The position numbers and the translations under genes were made by a program. Shown here one piece after another: positions 55,530-64,000 of a DNA stretch of 64,000 nucleotides. Under the pieces are notes generated by a model. It saw nothing but the letters and a program-made list of their open reading frames with translations. It was not told the origin of the DNA and did not search any database. Each line of letters opens with the position of its first letter. The stretch's first letter is position 1. This stretch comes from Rapana venosa (lineage: Eukaryota > Mollusca > Gastropoda > Neogastropoda > Muricidae): positions 38,101,336 through 38,165,335 of the forward strand of contig CM054138.1 of assembly GCA_028751875.1 (NCBI GenBank), written 5' to 3'.

Positions 55530-55826
55530 AAGGTAAAGGTAAAGGAGTCCCATAACCTATAAGGTCGTAGGGGAGCGAGGCGTCAGAGACCTCAGCTTCT
55601 CTAGGGCCAGTATATTGAGGGCGGCGCCCATCTCCTCTCCCTCGCTGCTTTACCTTCCCTGACCCTAAAGAGGGCAGGTACCCATTTACAGCTGGGTGAA
55701 CTGGGGGGACTGTACTGAAGCCAAGGCGCGCAAACGGTCACCCATCCAACTGGTAACCACGCTCGACGCTGCTTAACTTGGCTGGGGGAAAGCGAGTGCT
55801 CCGACCACTGAGCTATCCCGTCCCCC
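55530..55826 (-). mobile_element. Intact chimeric tRNA-like/5S rRNA-like SINE
   Basis: The sense (minus) strand starts GGGGGACGGGATAGCTCAGT with a tRNA-type A box (TAGCTCAGTGG). About 20 bases on it has AAGTTAAGCAGCGTCGAGC and GGTTACCAGTTGGATGGGTG followed by ACCG, closely resembling the A box, intermediate element and C box of an invertebrate 5S rRNA gene. A body of about 150 bases (AGCAGCGAGGGAGAGGAGAT, GCCGCCCTCAATATACTGGC) leads to an ACCTTTACCTTTACCTT tail. TACTAGCTATTA flanks it perfectly at 55518-55529 and 55827-55838, a 12 bp target-site duplication. Relatives lie at 12205-12470 and 37026-37082. Confidence 0.88.
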
Positions 55827-56692
55827 TACTAGCTATTAGAAAATTGAAAAACAATAAATCTGCAGGCCCTAATGGTGTTATTGGAGAAATTTTTAAGATC
55901 TCAAATGGAGCCATTGTTCAATTTTTAGTTAAGTTATTCAATTATTTATTTGACACTGGTATATATCCTGAAAGTTGGAAAGAGTTATTTTGCCATTCTT
56001 TAAAAAGGGGGATGTTAATGATGTCAACAACTATAGAGAAATATCATTATGTAACATTAGTAGTAAACTGTACAGCTTTGTCATTAACAAAAGATTACAA
56101 GAATGGATAAATCAAAATGATTTTACTGGAGAACACCAAGCTGGGTTCAAGAAATGTTATAGTATGGTAGATCATATGTTTACTTTGTTAACTGCAATCC
56201 AGAAACTGTTAACAAATAATCGAAAATTGTATGTAGCCTTTGTTGATTTTGAAAAGGTGTTTGATTCTGTTTCTAAAAAAAATATTATGGCCTATTTTGT
56301 TAAACAATGGAATTACAGGTAAATTATGTCGTTGTTTGAAAAGCATGTACTAAGAAGTGAAGGCAAGAATAAGATCGGGAGTAAATTTTTCAGAAGTTTT
56401 AAACTGATCCCACGCAGTAAAACAGGGCGATGTTTGTAGTCCAGTATTGTTTTAATTGTTTATTAATGAGCTAGCTCTAGAAATCATCCAGAATGGTAAA
56501 CATGGTGTGACTTTTGATCTGGTCGAATTATTCATACTATTATTTGCTGACGACATTATTTTACAATCAACAGTGACTGGTTTACAAAGACAACTTGATA
56601 ACTTGTGTATGGCTGCATCTAGGTTAGAGTTAAAGGTAAATATGGGCAAAACAAATATAGTTGTTTTTCGTAAGGGTGGGTATTTAGCATGA
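55827..56692 (+). pseudogene. Family N RT core, plus copy 2
   Basis: Frames at 55827-56000, 55975-56322 and 56456-56692 encode LRAIRKLKNNKSAGPNG-type fingers, VNNYREISLCNISSKLYSFV, FTGEHQAGFKKCYSMVDHMF, motif A FVDFEKVFDSVSKKNIM, VKQGDVCSPVLF (about 56420-56452) and the catalytic LLFADDIILQS (about 56538-56570), then ASRLELKVNMGKTNIVVF. All RT boxes are present but distributed over several frames. Confidence 0.8.
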
Positions 56693-56943
56693 CAGGAAAA
56701 ATGGACATATGGCAATGTAAAGGTGGAAGTAGTGAATGTATATTGCACACCTTGGTCTATGGTTTTTGACTAGACTTAGTTTTGGCTTTTCATGTCAAGA
56801 CCTAGTAAGCAGAGGTACAAAGCAATTTTTGCCATTTTTTCGTGTGCTGTATAAATTGGACTGCTGTAATTTTTCTCTTTTTTGTAAATTATTTGATACT
56901 CAGATACAGCCAATAATGCTGTATGGAGATGAAAAAGCCATAT

Positions 56944-57009
56944 AGGTCATTGGGCGTTCGAAGGTCTACATTCAAAAATCGTTTCATAGCATATAACGCC
57001 CAATGACCT
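56944..57009 (+). repeat. Perfect 15 bp inverted repeat, 36 bp loop
   Basis: AGGTCATTGGGCGTT (56944-56958) is the exact reverse complement of AACGCCCAATGACCT (56995-57009). The right arm is genuine family N coding sequence (TPNDLVYGELG). The left arm sits at a breakpoint where N coding sequence (QPIMLYGDEKA) is lost. Confidence 0.85.
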
Positions 57010-57010
57010 T

Positions 57011-57035
57011 GTGTATGGAGAGCTTGGGAGATTTC

Positions 57036-57085
<50 letters not shown>

Positions 57086-57397
57086 TATATATTTAACTCA
57101 TATGTAAAATGTATTAAATACTGGTTAACATTGACTTGTATGGATGAATGTAGAATCCCTCTAAAAGTATATAGAGTGTTGTATACTTTAGACAGAAATG
57201 GTAAGAAAACTTGGGTTACGAGTGATCGTGAGTGCTTAAATTCATATGGATTTTCTTTTGTATGGGTTAATCAAGGGGTACAGTGTATCTCAGCCCTCTT
57301 AAAAAGTTTCAAACAAAGGCTTATAGATTGCAGATTGCAAATTTGGCGTGAACATATGTATAACAGTGACAGATTTGCTCAATATAGGCTTGTTTAA
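57011..57397 (+). pseudogene. Family N ORF2 tail with in-frame (TA)n expansion
   Basis: The frame reads MYGELGRFPIYI, then a run of Ile-Tyr pairs from (TA)n at about 57038-57080, then NSYVKCIKYWLTLTCMDECR and FSFVWVNQGVQCISALLKSF. The homologous minus-strand tail at 41863-42066 shows the conserved FVWLNQGV block. The microsatellite has grown inside codons for PIYINSYV without breaking the frame. Confidence 0.75.
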
Positions 57398-57554
57398 AAC
57401 ATCTTGGTTCAAAGAAATGTATATTGACATTAAAATAAATGGCTATGTTAAAAGTGCTCTTACTAAATTTAGGTTTGGTGTTTCAGATATTGCATGTCAC
57501 CGAAATAGGTACCAGAACAGAACTGAAGTTGAACTGAAATGGGGTTTATGTTAT

Positions 57555-60500
57555 CTTTCTTCTTTCTTCTTTCATCTTCTGCTGGTGCCCTTCGGCGTCG
57601 CGGGGAGACACAGACGTCTGTCTGCAGCAAGGCTTGATGTAGTGACAGGTCAAGGGCTCGCAGGGTGTCAGCCACCGAGTCGCTCCATCGTCTCCTTGGT
57701 CTACCTCTGGCTTTCCAGCCATTGTATTTGGTGGTGTATGCCCGTAGGGCTGGTTGGTTGGGTGGCATTCTAGTGAGGTGACCAAACCACCTGATCCTTT
57801 GTTTTTCGATAATGTATGGTAAAAAAATTTGGGTGTTAGTCCGACCATGTCTCTGATCACCTCATTCTTGATCTTGTCACGTCGGGTCTTGTTGACAGCT
57901 TTTCTCAGGCAGCGCATTTCACATGTGTACCAATTTTCTCTCTAAGGCTTTTGTTAGGGCCCATGTCTGACACTGGTATGTGAGTGTTGGAACGAAGATG
58001 GTGTTGATGAGTTTTGCCTTGGTGCTCTTTGGGGATGCTGGAATGTTTAGAAGGGGGGCGAGTTGGTAGCTGACTGCGGTTCGCTTTCTGGCATCTTGTT
58101 TCTATCTCTCTGTCCAATTTTTCCATCTTCAGTGAAGGGGCTGCCAAGGTATTTAAACTCTTTGGTCTGTTTCAGCTGGGTGCCGTTGATGTTGATGTCC
58201 AGCTTTCCTGGATTTCTGCTAACTTCTGTTTTGGTGATACTGATCTTCATGTCATACCTCTCGCAGCTTGTGTTGATTGGTCTGTGTGATCTTGAAGAGC
58301 GCTTTGTTCTGATTCATCAGGGACTGGTCGTCAGCAAATAATAGTTCGTTCAGGGCCTAAAGAATGGTTGGCTTCCTTTGTGATCTGGTCCATGTAGATC
58401 ACGAAGAGAAGGGGAGAGAGTATGCAGCCTTGCCTGACCCCTGATGTAACCGGGAACCAGTCAGATGTTCCACTGGCTGTTCGGACTTTCGCTCATACTG
58501 TTGGCATAGATTGTTTCTGATGTTATCAAGCAACTGCCCTTCACGTCGTACTGCTCCAGGATCTTCCAGAGCTTGTCTCGTTGACTGGGTCGAAAGTTTT
58601 TTCCCTTGGTCAACGAATACTGTATGCAGGTCTTGGTTGTATTCGATGGCTCTTTCACACAGCTGTCAGAGTGCGAAAAATGGCATCTGTGCACCCTCTT
58701 CCTTTCCAAAAGCCAAACTGGGCATTGTCAGTAGGTGTTCTGCTTTGGCTCTTGTGCGCTGTTCCAGAATCTTTGCATACTTTTTCCCCTACATGGCTGA
58801 GAAGTGAAATCCCCTCTGTAGGTGCTGCAGTCTCTCTTGCTGTCCTTCTTCTTCCAAATTGCACCACTATTGCATTTTGCCAGTCCATTGGTACTTTCCT
58901 CTCTTCCCATGCTTTCTGGAAGATGATGGTGAGCCACTTAAACTCCCGTTTCAAACGCATGCAAGGATGGCTTCAGTTGTTATGCCTTTATCACCTGCGC
59001 TTTGCCCTTTGGGCTGGTCTTAATTGTTTTTTCTTGTTTCAGCTTAAAGGGATTTGGGCTCTAACTGTTCTTTATAGCGTGGTGAGAATTGAGAGGGGAA
59101 GCTTGTACTCCAGATGGGTTTAAAGACTTTAAAGTAATTTCCCATCGTTTCAGAATTTCCTCTTCTTTGCGCAGTGCCTCTCCATTTGCATCATTCACTA
59201 CTTTGTTGGATTGAATGGCTCATCTCTTTACTCTCTTTCGTCTTCGCACTTTTGAAAAATTCTCTTGGGGAGTTCTTGCAAATTTCACTTAACTTCTCTC
59301 CATAAGTCGCCCAAGATTTTTCTTTGGAGGCTTTCACAACACGATTACTATGTCTTCTTGCGATTCTGTACTTGGCGTAGTCCTCGTCTGTCTTGGTCTT
59401 GGCCCAAGCTTTATATAGCTGCTTTTTTCTTTGATGGCTTCCTTCACCTCTTGGTTCCACCAAGCTGTAGCTTTCCTGTTTTTACCTCCCCATTTCTTTG
59501 TCCCGCAAACTTCCCTTAAGGTGTTTAAGAGAGCTGGCTTGAAGGTGTCCCAGACTTGCTCCATGTTGAGAGGTGTTGTATCAATGGAGTCAAGTTTCAC
59601 CTTAATAGCACTGTAATCTGTTCTTGCTCTTCTTTCTCTTCCAGTTTGAGAGGTTGATCTTTTCAGGCTGGGTTTTTCCTAGCAGTTGTTTTTTTCTTCT
59701 TCTGAGTACTGGTGGCAAATGCAGGCCTGTGGTCAGAGTCAAGGTTGGCATTGGGGATGGCTTTTGATTCTTTGATGGCGTAACGTGTTCTAGATCTTTC
59801 AAGTATAAAGTCGATTTGAGACAAGATGTTTTAGATCGTTCCATTTTTACCAGTGTAAATTTAGGAGGCTCGGTGTTTGGAAAAAAGGTGTTGGTGATTA
59901 TCAATCATTGCTCTGCACATAGTTCCAGCACGTGGTTCCCGTTGTAATTGCAAGGTGTTCTGTGGTCACTGTGGGGTCCAAGATGTTTTGTCCACGGGTT
60001 TCTTCTCTCACCAACTCTGCCGTTTGAAATCACCCATGACATACAGGTCCTTTTGTTTAGGGGTGTTGTTGATGAGGGCGGAGAGCTCTTGTAGAATGAG
60101 TCTTTTCTCCTCTTCTGAGTACGAATCGTTACATGGTCATATGTTTGGATATAGTGGATGATTTTGTTGGACTTTCTTACACCGATTTTAATCAGTCTTT
60201 CTGATATGTGTTCTGTACTCATGAGATTTCTTGCTATGTCTGGGTGTAGGGATGAATCCACACCATGCGTTGGTCTCTGGTCTTTCCTGACTCCACTCTA
60301 GATGAAACAAAGTTTGAATGATTTCTTTCGATCCTTCTCCTTTCTTCCTAGTGTCTGAAATGCCCATGATGGAGATCTTTCTTTTGGTCATGCATTCCAC
60401 AATTTCTGGTTCCTTGTTTGTTAGGCCGCAGATGTTCCATGTTCCAATGTAGTCACTGTTCCTATCTCGATGTCCGTTTCCATTGCAAGGTCGTTTTCCG

Positions 60501-60659
60501 TTGGTATCTGTCTGTTTGTGTCTCTTTTCAGTTTTCTTAGCGGTTGATAAATCCACTGTAGGCTTGCTAGGCCAGTCACAGCTTCACCAGAGCCCTGTTA
60601 GCCAGCTTGACCTGTTTCCGTTTCCCACGACGTGGACGAGGGGTTGGACTTTGGGAAAC
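57555..60659 (-). mobile_element. Near full-length RTE/Jockey-type LINE inserted in family N
   Basis: Flanked by a perfect 14 bp duplication GGGGTTTATGTTAT (57541-57554 and 60660-60673). On the minus strand: a 5' UTR; endonuclease from about 60460 (SDYIGTWNICGLTNKEPEIV, ISIMGISDTRKKGEG, then WISNGRVGERRNPWTKHLGP near 60000); linker with AWWNQEVKEAIKEKSSYIKL (59460-59400); RT with KVPMDWQNAIVV, AQFGFWKGRGCTDAIF, a GVRQGCILSPLLF region and LLFADDQSLMNQNKAL (FADD at 58326-58337); KEFKYLGSPFTEDGK; tail with MRCLRKAVNKTRRDKIKNEV and KARGRPRRRWSDSVADTLRA; and a tail of GAAAGAA repeats. Frameshifts and stops are scattered through it. It is the most complete LINE of its kind here. Confidence 0.88.
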
Positions 60660-60673
60660 GGGGTTTATGTTAT

Positions 60674-60890
60674 AGTGCAATAAAAGACAAAATACATTTC
60701 TTGTTTTGTTGTCTAGCCTTACACAATCTTAGTATGCAATTCATTAGACCAAAATATTATAATGAGCCTTGTAACTTTAGGGTAAATGTTTCTCTGTCGA
60801 CAAAACATGAGACAACTTTAACAAATCTTGCCATGTATGTTTATCATGCATTGAAAAGGGTAAATACTGCGCTATCGTAACATTAGAAAT
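60674..60890 (+). pseudogene. Family N ORF2 C-terminal end, separated from its zinc knuckle start
   Basis: The continuation of 57540 reads IKDKIHFLFCCLALHNLSMQ and later HETTLTNLAMYVYHALKRVN, followed by a stop near 60880. Compared with the minus copy at 41495-41720 this is the second half of the C-x2-C-x8-H-x4-C knuckle and the final helix. The insertion lies in the knuckle itself. Confidence 0.78.
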
Positions 60891-61019
60891 GCATACTTAT
60901 TTGTTGCAACTTTACATTGACTGTGGATAGCTGGGAAATATGTTGTGGTATTTGTTGTTCATGATGATGTGTAACCCCCTTCAGAAAGGGGCCATGGCCT
61001 AAAATCTGAATAAACTATT

Positions 61020-62050
61020 CGAAATTGCATTCGCATCCTCTCTGGTCTCGTTCTTTGTTAATGGTGTAGAAGTATTCTTGTTACTATTTGCAGATGACAT
61101 TATACTGTTGTCAGATACCTCATGAAGGGCTGCAAAACCAGTTAAATCCTTAAAAACATGAAGCTGATAGATTAAATCTGTCTGATTTTTTGAAAGGGGG
61201 GGGGGGTCATCTTTCAGTGCGAGAGAAGTCCACTGCCTTTCCTTCACAACAAATAAAGTTTTAAAAAAGCATGAAGTGAAAGTTCCCAAAAAGGGACTGA
61301 TTTTTCACATTTCTGGAAGCTTTTGATTCTCAAATCAAGCCTATGCTAATGTATGGAGCAGATATTTGGGGATTATTTGTTAATAAAGAAATGGAAAAAG
61401 TGCACACCTATGCGATGATACGATTCCTTAACAAACTGTTATAATATGGTGAAACTGGCCGCTACCCTCAAGTTATAAGATCTCAAGTGAAGTGTAGAAG
61501 TATTCTTGTTACTATTTGCAGATGACATACTGTTGTCAGATACTTTTTACCAGTATTGGTAAAAATTAACAACTTCCTATGTCAAGATTGTGCAGACAAG
61601 CGAATGAGATGCTGTTGATCCAACTAGAAAAAGGTAAACAGAGCTAGGCATTTTTTGTTAAGCACTTACTAACAACGCATGGATTTGGCATTGTGCAGAT
61701 GTGCTAGGAACTTGGATAGCTTCCTTCAAATAAGACTAGCATAAGACTAGCATGCTTGATTAGAAGAATCAGAAAAGTATAACCCGTACTCTTCCTTTAA
61801 AAGATTTTTTCAGAAAAGTATGCTACAGTCGTAACAAAAATGGCATAGGAGTAATCTTGCTCGATTGAGATTAAGAACTTTGCCTGCAAAACATGGTTTT
61901 CCACTGACACATCTGCACAGTCCCTATGCCCCATGTGTGGCTTGCAGAATGACGATGAAATGCATTTTTTGTTTGATTGTAATTCGAACGATGATATTCG
62001 TCAGAGATGCCTCATATTGAATGAAGAAATCTCAAGAATGAGAACATTTT
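61020..62050 (+). mobile_element. Family N-like LINE, 3' part of RT to zinc knuckle
   Basis: Frames encode VEVFLLLFADDIILLSDTS (61070-61125), a damaged thumb, FDSQIKPMLMYGADIWGLFV (about 61325-61385), KEMEKVHTYAMIRFLN, YGETGRYPQVIRSQVKC (about 61447-61497), HGFGIVWLCQDVRNL-like residues near 61680 in shifted frames, and the knuckle CPMCGLQNDDEMHFLFDC (61927-61980). A 50 bp block with the catalytic box is duplicated inside it. A G run at 61197-61207 lies in a damaged stretch. Confidence 0.78.
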
Positions 62051-62984
62051 AGTACTTTTGATCAAAAAAGCCACAATCACCCTGTTGGCGGTTCCCTAGG
62101 TTTTGTTTGCTCCGACTTATGTTTGGGGCGGACATTTTGCAGGTTCCGGCGGGGATCAAATCCCGGTCCTTTCCTCCAAATTCAAGTCAGGGGCGACACG
62201 ACTGATCAATAGTGGACGGGGCTCCAGCTCAGACCAAGGCTGCTACCCAGGCAGTGGACGGGCAACTCCTCCTTCCCCAGGACGCGGTCTATGACGGATA
62301 TAATACAACTTTGCAAAAATTTCCCAAAGTAATCTAAAACAGCCCTTTTGAAAAAAGTGGCAAAATTTTTGATGACTTCACGATCAAGTACGGACTTTAA
62401 GGGGATGAAGGGGTCTGGGGGGGAGGTAGTGACTTAAAACGCAAACCCCTGGACCTAAAACAAGGACCAACACGACTTACTGAAAAAATTTGATTTTTGA
62501 AAAGAAATTTGGTACGTTTTCATGGTTTTAAAAAAAACCCAAAGAGACAAAGCAAGTAATGAAAAGGCATTATTAAAGTTTTTTGTTTGAAAACTCGACA
62601 TGACGGACAGGGTTCATCAACTGGGTGGGAATCCTGACTCCCTTTTTAGAAAAATCATTTTTTCCTACAAAATAAAGGAAAAATCCTTACAGCAAAGAAA
62701 AAATTTAAAAGGGCAGTAGCATGTTTCTTCTCTGAACGTGTTCGGAACAACAAAAGCTGACGGGGGAGAGCATTATATGCATGTTTTGTTTACAAAATTG
62801 TTTGGAACTAAAAAGGGATGTTTTTATGTTGTGAAAATTTTTCCCCTGAGGGCTCCCTTTTTATGGTTAGTTTGATTTGAAATGAATAAAATTTATTGGG
62901 GGAATGTATAACAATTGCTTTTTAAAGGGGCCCTACATTATTTATGTGGAGTTTTTAAAACAATAGAACGTAAAATCCTTTTTT
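62051..62984. other. No gene recognised
   Basis: 62090-62300 is balanced-composition DNA with short frames of no known family. 62300-62984 is homopolymer-rich. Confidence 0.4.
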
Positions 62985-63419
62985 TCCCCTCCCTTACCTC
63001 TTCTTGGATCGGCTACTGACCATGGCCACTGTGAACTTTCTGCTTTTCATTCTTTTTTGACAAAATCCGCAACATGCGCTCCAGATTGGATTACGCTCTT
63101 TTCCAACCTGTGCCTCCTGATCTCCAGTTCAATGGCAGAAAGAAATCGAGACAACTCTGAAAGAAATTACAATAAAATCACGCGATGTTGATCATGTACC
63201 TGCTTCTCTTTTCACACAGTACCTACCACAGCTTATACCCATTATCATGAAAGCAGTGAAATCTCTTCTTTCGGGAATTTTCCCATCATCTCTCAAAGCT
63301 GCAACAGTTACACCTCTACACAAAAGCACGACCTCAACCCTAACATTCTGAAGAGTTATCATCTTTTCTAACCAAAACCTTTTATTTTTAAAGCCCTTTG
63401 AAAAAGTTGCCCTGAAACA

Positions 63420-63640
63420 ACTCAAAGGCCATCTCATTTCAATAGCTCCTCAAAAAGCCATTTTCATTCCAAAGTCTCCTAAAAGGGCCACTTCATTCCA
63501 AAGTCTCCTCAAAGGCCTCTTCTTTCCCAATAGTCCCCTCAAACCCATCTTCTTTCCAATAGTCTCCTAAAAGGGCCCATCTTCTTTCCAAAAGTCCCCC
63601 AAAAGGGCCATCTTTCATTCCAATGTCCCCTTTCCCCTTT
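63420..63640 (+). repeat. ~30 bp tandem array derived from LINE coding DNA (about 7 units)
   Basis: Units resemble CTCAAAGGCCATCTTCATTC followed by CAATAGTCTCCT and correspond to a single segment at 26-60 in the first L2-like copy (CTCAACAACCATCTTCACTC, AAATAGTCTCCT). Homopolymer differences between units are frequent. Confidence 0.75.
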
Positions 63641-63746
63641 ATTTCAGTCACCTATTGCGGCAACCACAGCACTGAAACCACCCTAGTCCACACCTTAAAT
63701 AAGCTTCTACACACTCGCTTCTGACTAGAGAAAACCTCCCTTCTCC

Positions 63747-64000
63747 TTCTTCTCGACTTACCTGCAGCCTTATACACTATAAAACCACTTTTCCCCTTCT
63801 TCTCGACTTATCTGCAGCCTTATACACATGACCACTCTTCCCTTCTTCCGACTTTCTGCACCTTTAACACTGCAGACCACTCTTCCCTTTCTTGACTTAT
63901 CTGCACCTTATACACTATAGACCCCTCTTTCCTTTTCTCGACTTATTTGCAGCCTTATACACAAACCAACTCTTCCCTTTCAAAATTTACTCCCCTTATA
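63747..64000 (+). repeat. ~46 bp tandem array spanning RT motif A (about 6 units)
   Basis: Each unit resembles TTCTCGACTTATCTGCAGCC, TTATACACTATAGACCACTC, TTCCC. It corresponds to the single segment at 168-215 in the first copy, which encodes motif A of the RT. The array runs to the end of the window. Confidence 0.75.

Larger units (their letters stand above)
52366..57540 (+). mobile_element. Family N LINE, plus copy 2, left part (ORF1 to ORF2 tail)
   Basis: In order: ORF1 coiled coil and RRM-like linker (52380-52790), a Cys-containing frame (52899-53126), a highly charged ORF1/ORF2 spacer (53260-53476 and 54172-54330), endonuclease start NVSFLHWNICGLSSKMNDPD (54375-54435), endonuclease end (54640-54775), linker (55169-55470), RT (55480-56690), thumb (56750-56935) and tail (57011-57540). 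Three insertions interrupt it: 53478-54171 (minus LINE), 55530-55826 (SINE) and 57555-60659 (minus LINE). The C-terminal knuckle resumes at 60674. Confidence 0.82.
62985..64000 (+). mobile_element. L2/CR1-like LINE, linker and RT start, running off the window
   Basis: This has sequence just upstream of what copy 1 shows: SRLDYALFQPVPPDLQFNG-like residues near 63080-63130, a TQYLPQLIPIIMKAVKSLLS-like block near 63210-63260, LKAATVTPLHKS near 63293, and FEKVALKQLK near 63395 that matches base 1 of the window. Motif A (CTTCTCGACTTACCTGCAGC) occurs near 63750. Beyond 63416 coding DNA has been turned into two tandem arrays. No frame is intact. Confidence 0.75.

Overview
This is a eukaryotic, repeat-dominated window, and I find no convincing host gene in it. 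Almost every long reading frame is a broken piece of a retrotransposon. The repertoire is that of a metazoan invertebrate: L2/CR1-like LINEs ending in ATT tails, several RTE/Jockey-type LINEs, a two-ORF LINE with an L1-type ORF1, a DIRS-like tyrosine-recombinase retrotransposon, tRNA/5S-like SINEs, and many GA, GT and AAT microsatellites. A dispersed repeat containing a motif like GTGTGCGAACGCATGCAGAA resembles one I recall from gastropod molluscs, so a mollusc is my low-confidence guess.

Layout. 1-7668: an L2-like LINE, a DIRS-like remnant and an RTE-type LINE. A block of about 3.3 kb (236-3569) is repeated head to tail at about 3576-6838. 7669-17400: low-complexity, gene-poor DNA with two staggered tandem duplications, many GA tracts and a degraded SINE. 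17400-21135: the 3' end of one LINE, then an RTE/Jockey-type LINE split by an L2-like insertion. 21135-28840: gene-poor DNA with possible tRNA-like SINEs, a minus-strand CR1-like fragment and a LINE C-terminal remnant. 28840-36300: two LINE remnants inside another head-to-tail duplication (29240-32195 and 32197-35160). 37026-40130: a SINE fragment, an RTE/Jockey-type LINE, a 44-45 bp minisatellite split by a second LINE fragment, and triplet repeats.

40690-60890 is a nest of related two-ORF LINEs, called family N here. A plus-strand copy is split by a minus-strand copy of the same family (about 41244-48620), which itself carries an inserted RTE/Jockey-type LINE. A further plus-strand copy (52366-60890) is interrupted by a minus-strand LINE end, by a SINE with a 12 bp target-site duplication, and by a 3.1 kb minus-strand LINE with a perfect 14 bp target-site duplication. 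61000-62050 is another N-like 3' half. 62985-64000 is an L2-like LINE whose coding DNA has expanded into two short tandem arrays.

Quality warning. Several zones (about 3575-5280, 11390-12700, 15430-16560, 18440-19560, 25600-28080, 30340-33600, 42500-43210, 62300-64000) are full of homopolymer runs and single-base indels. They coincide with one copy of each tandem duplication, so those duplications may be assembly artefacts.
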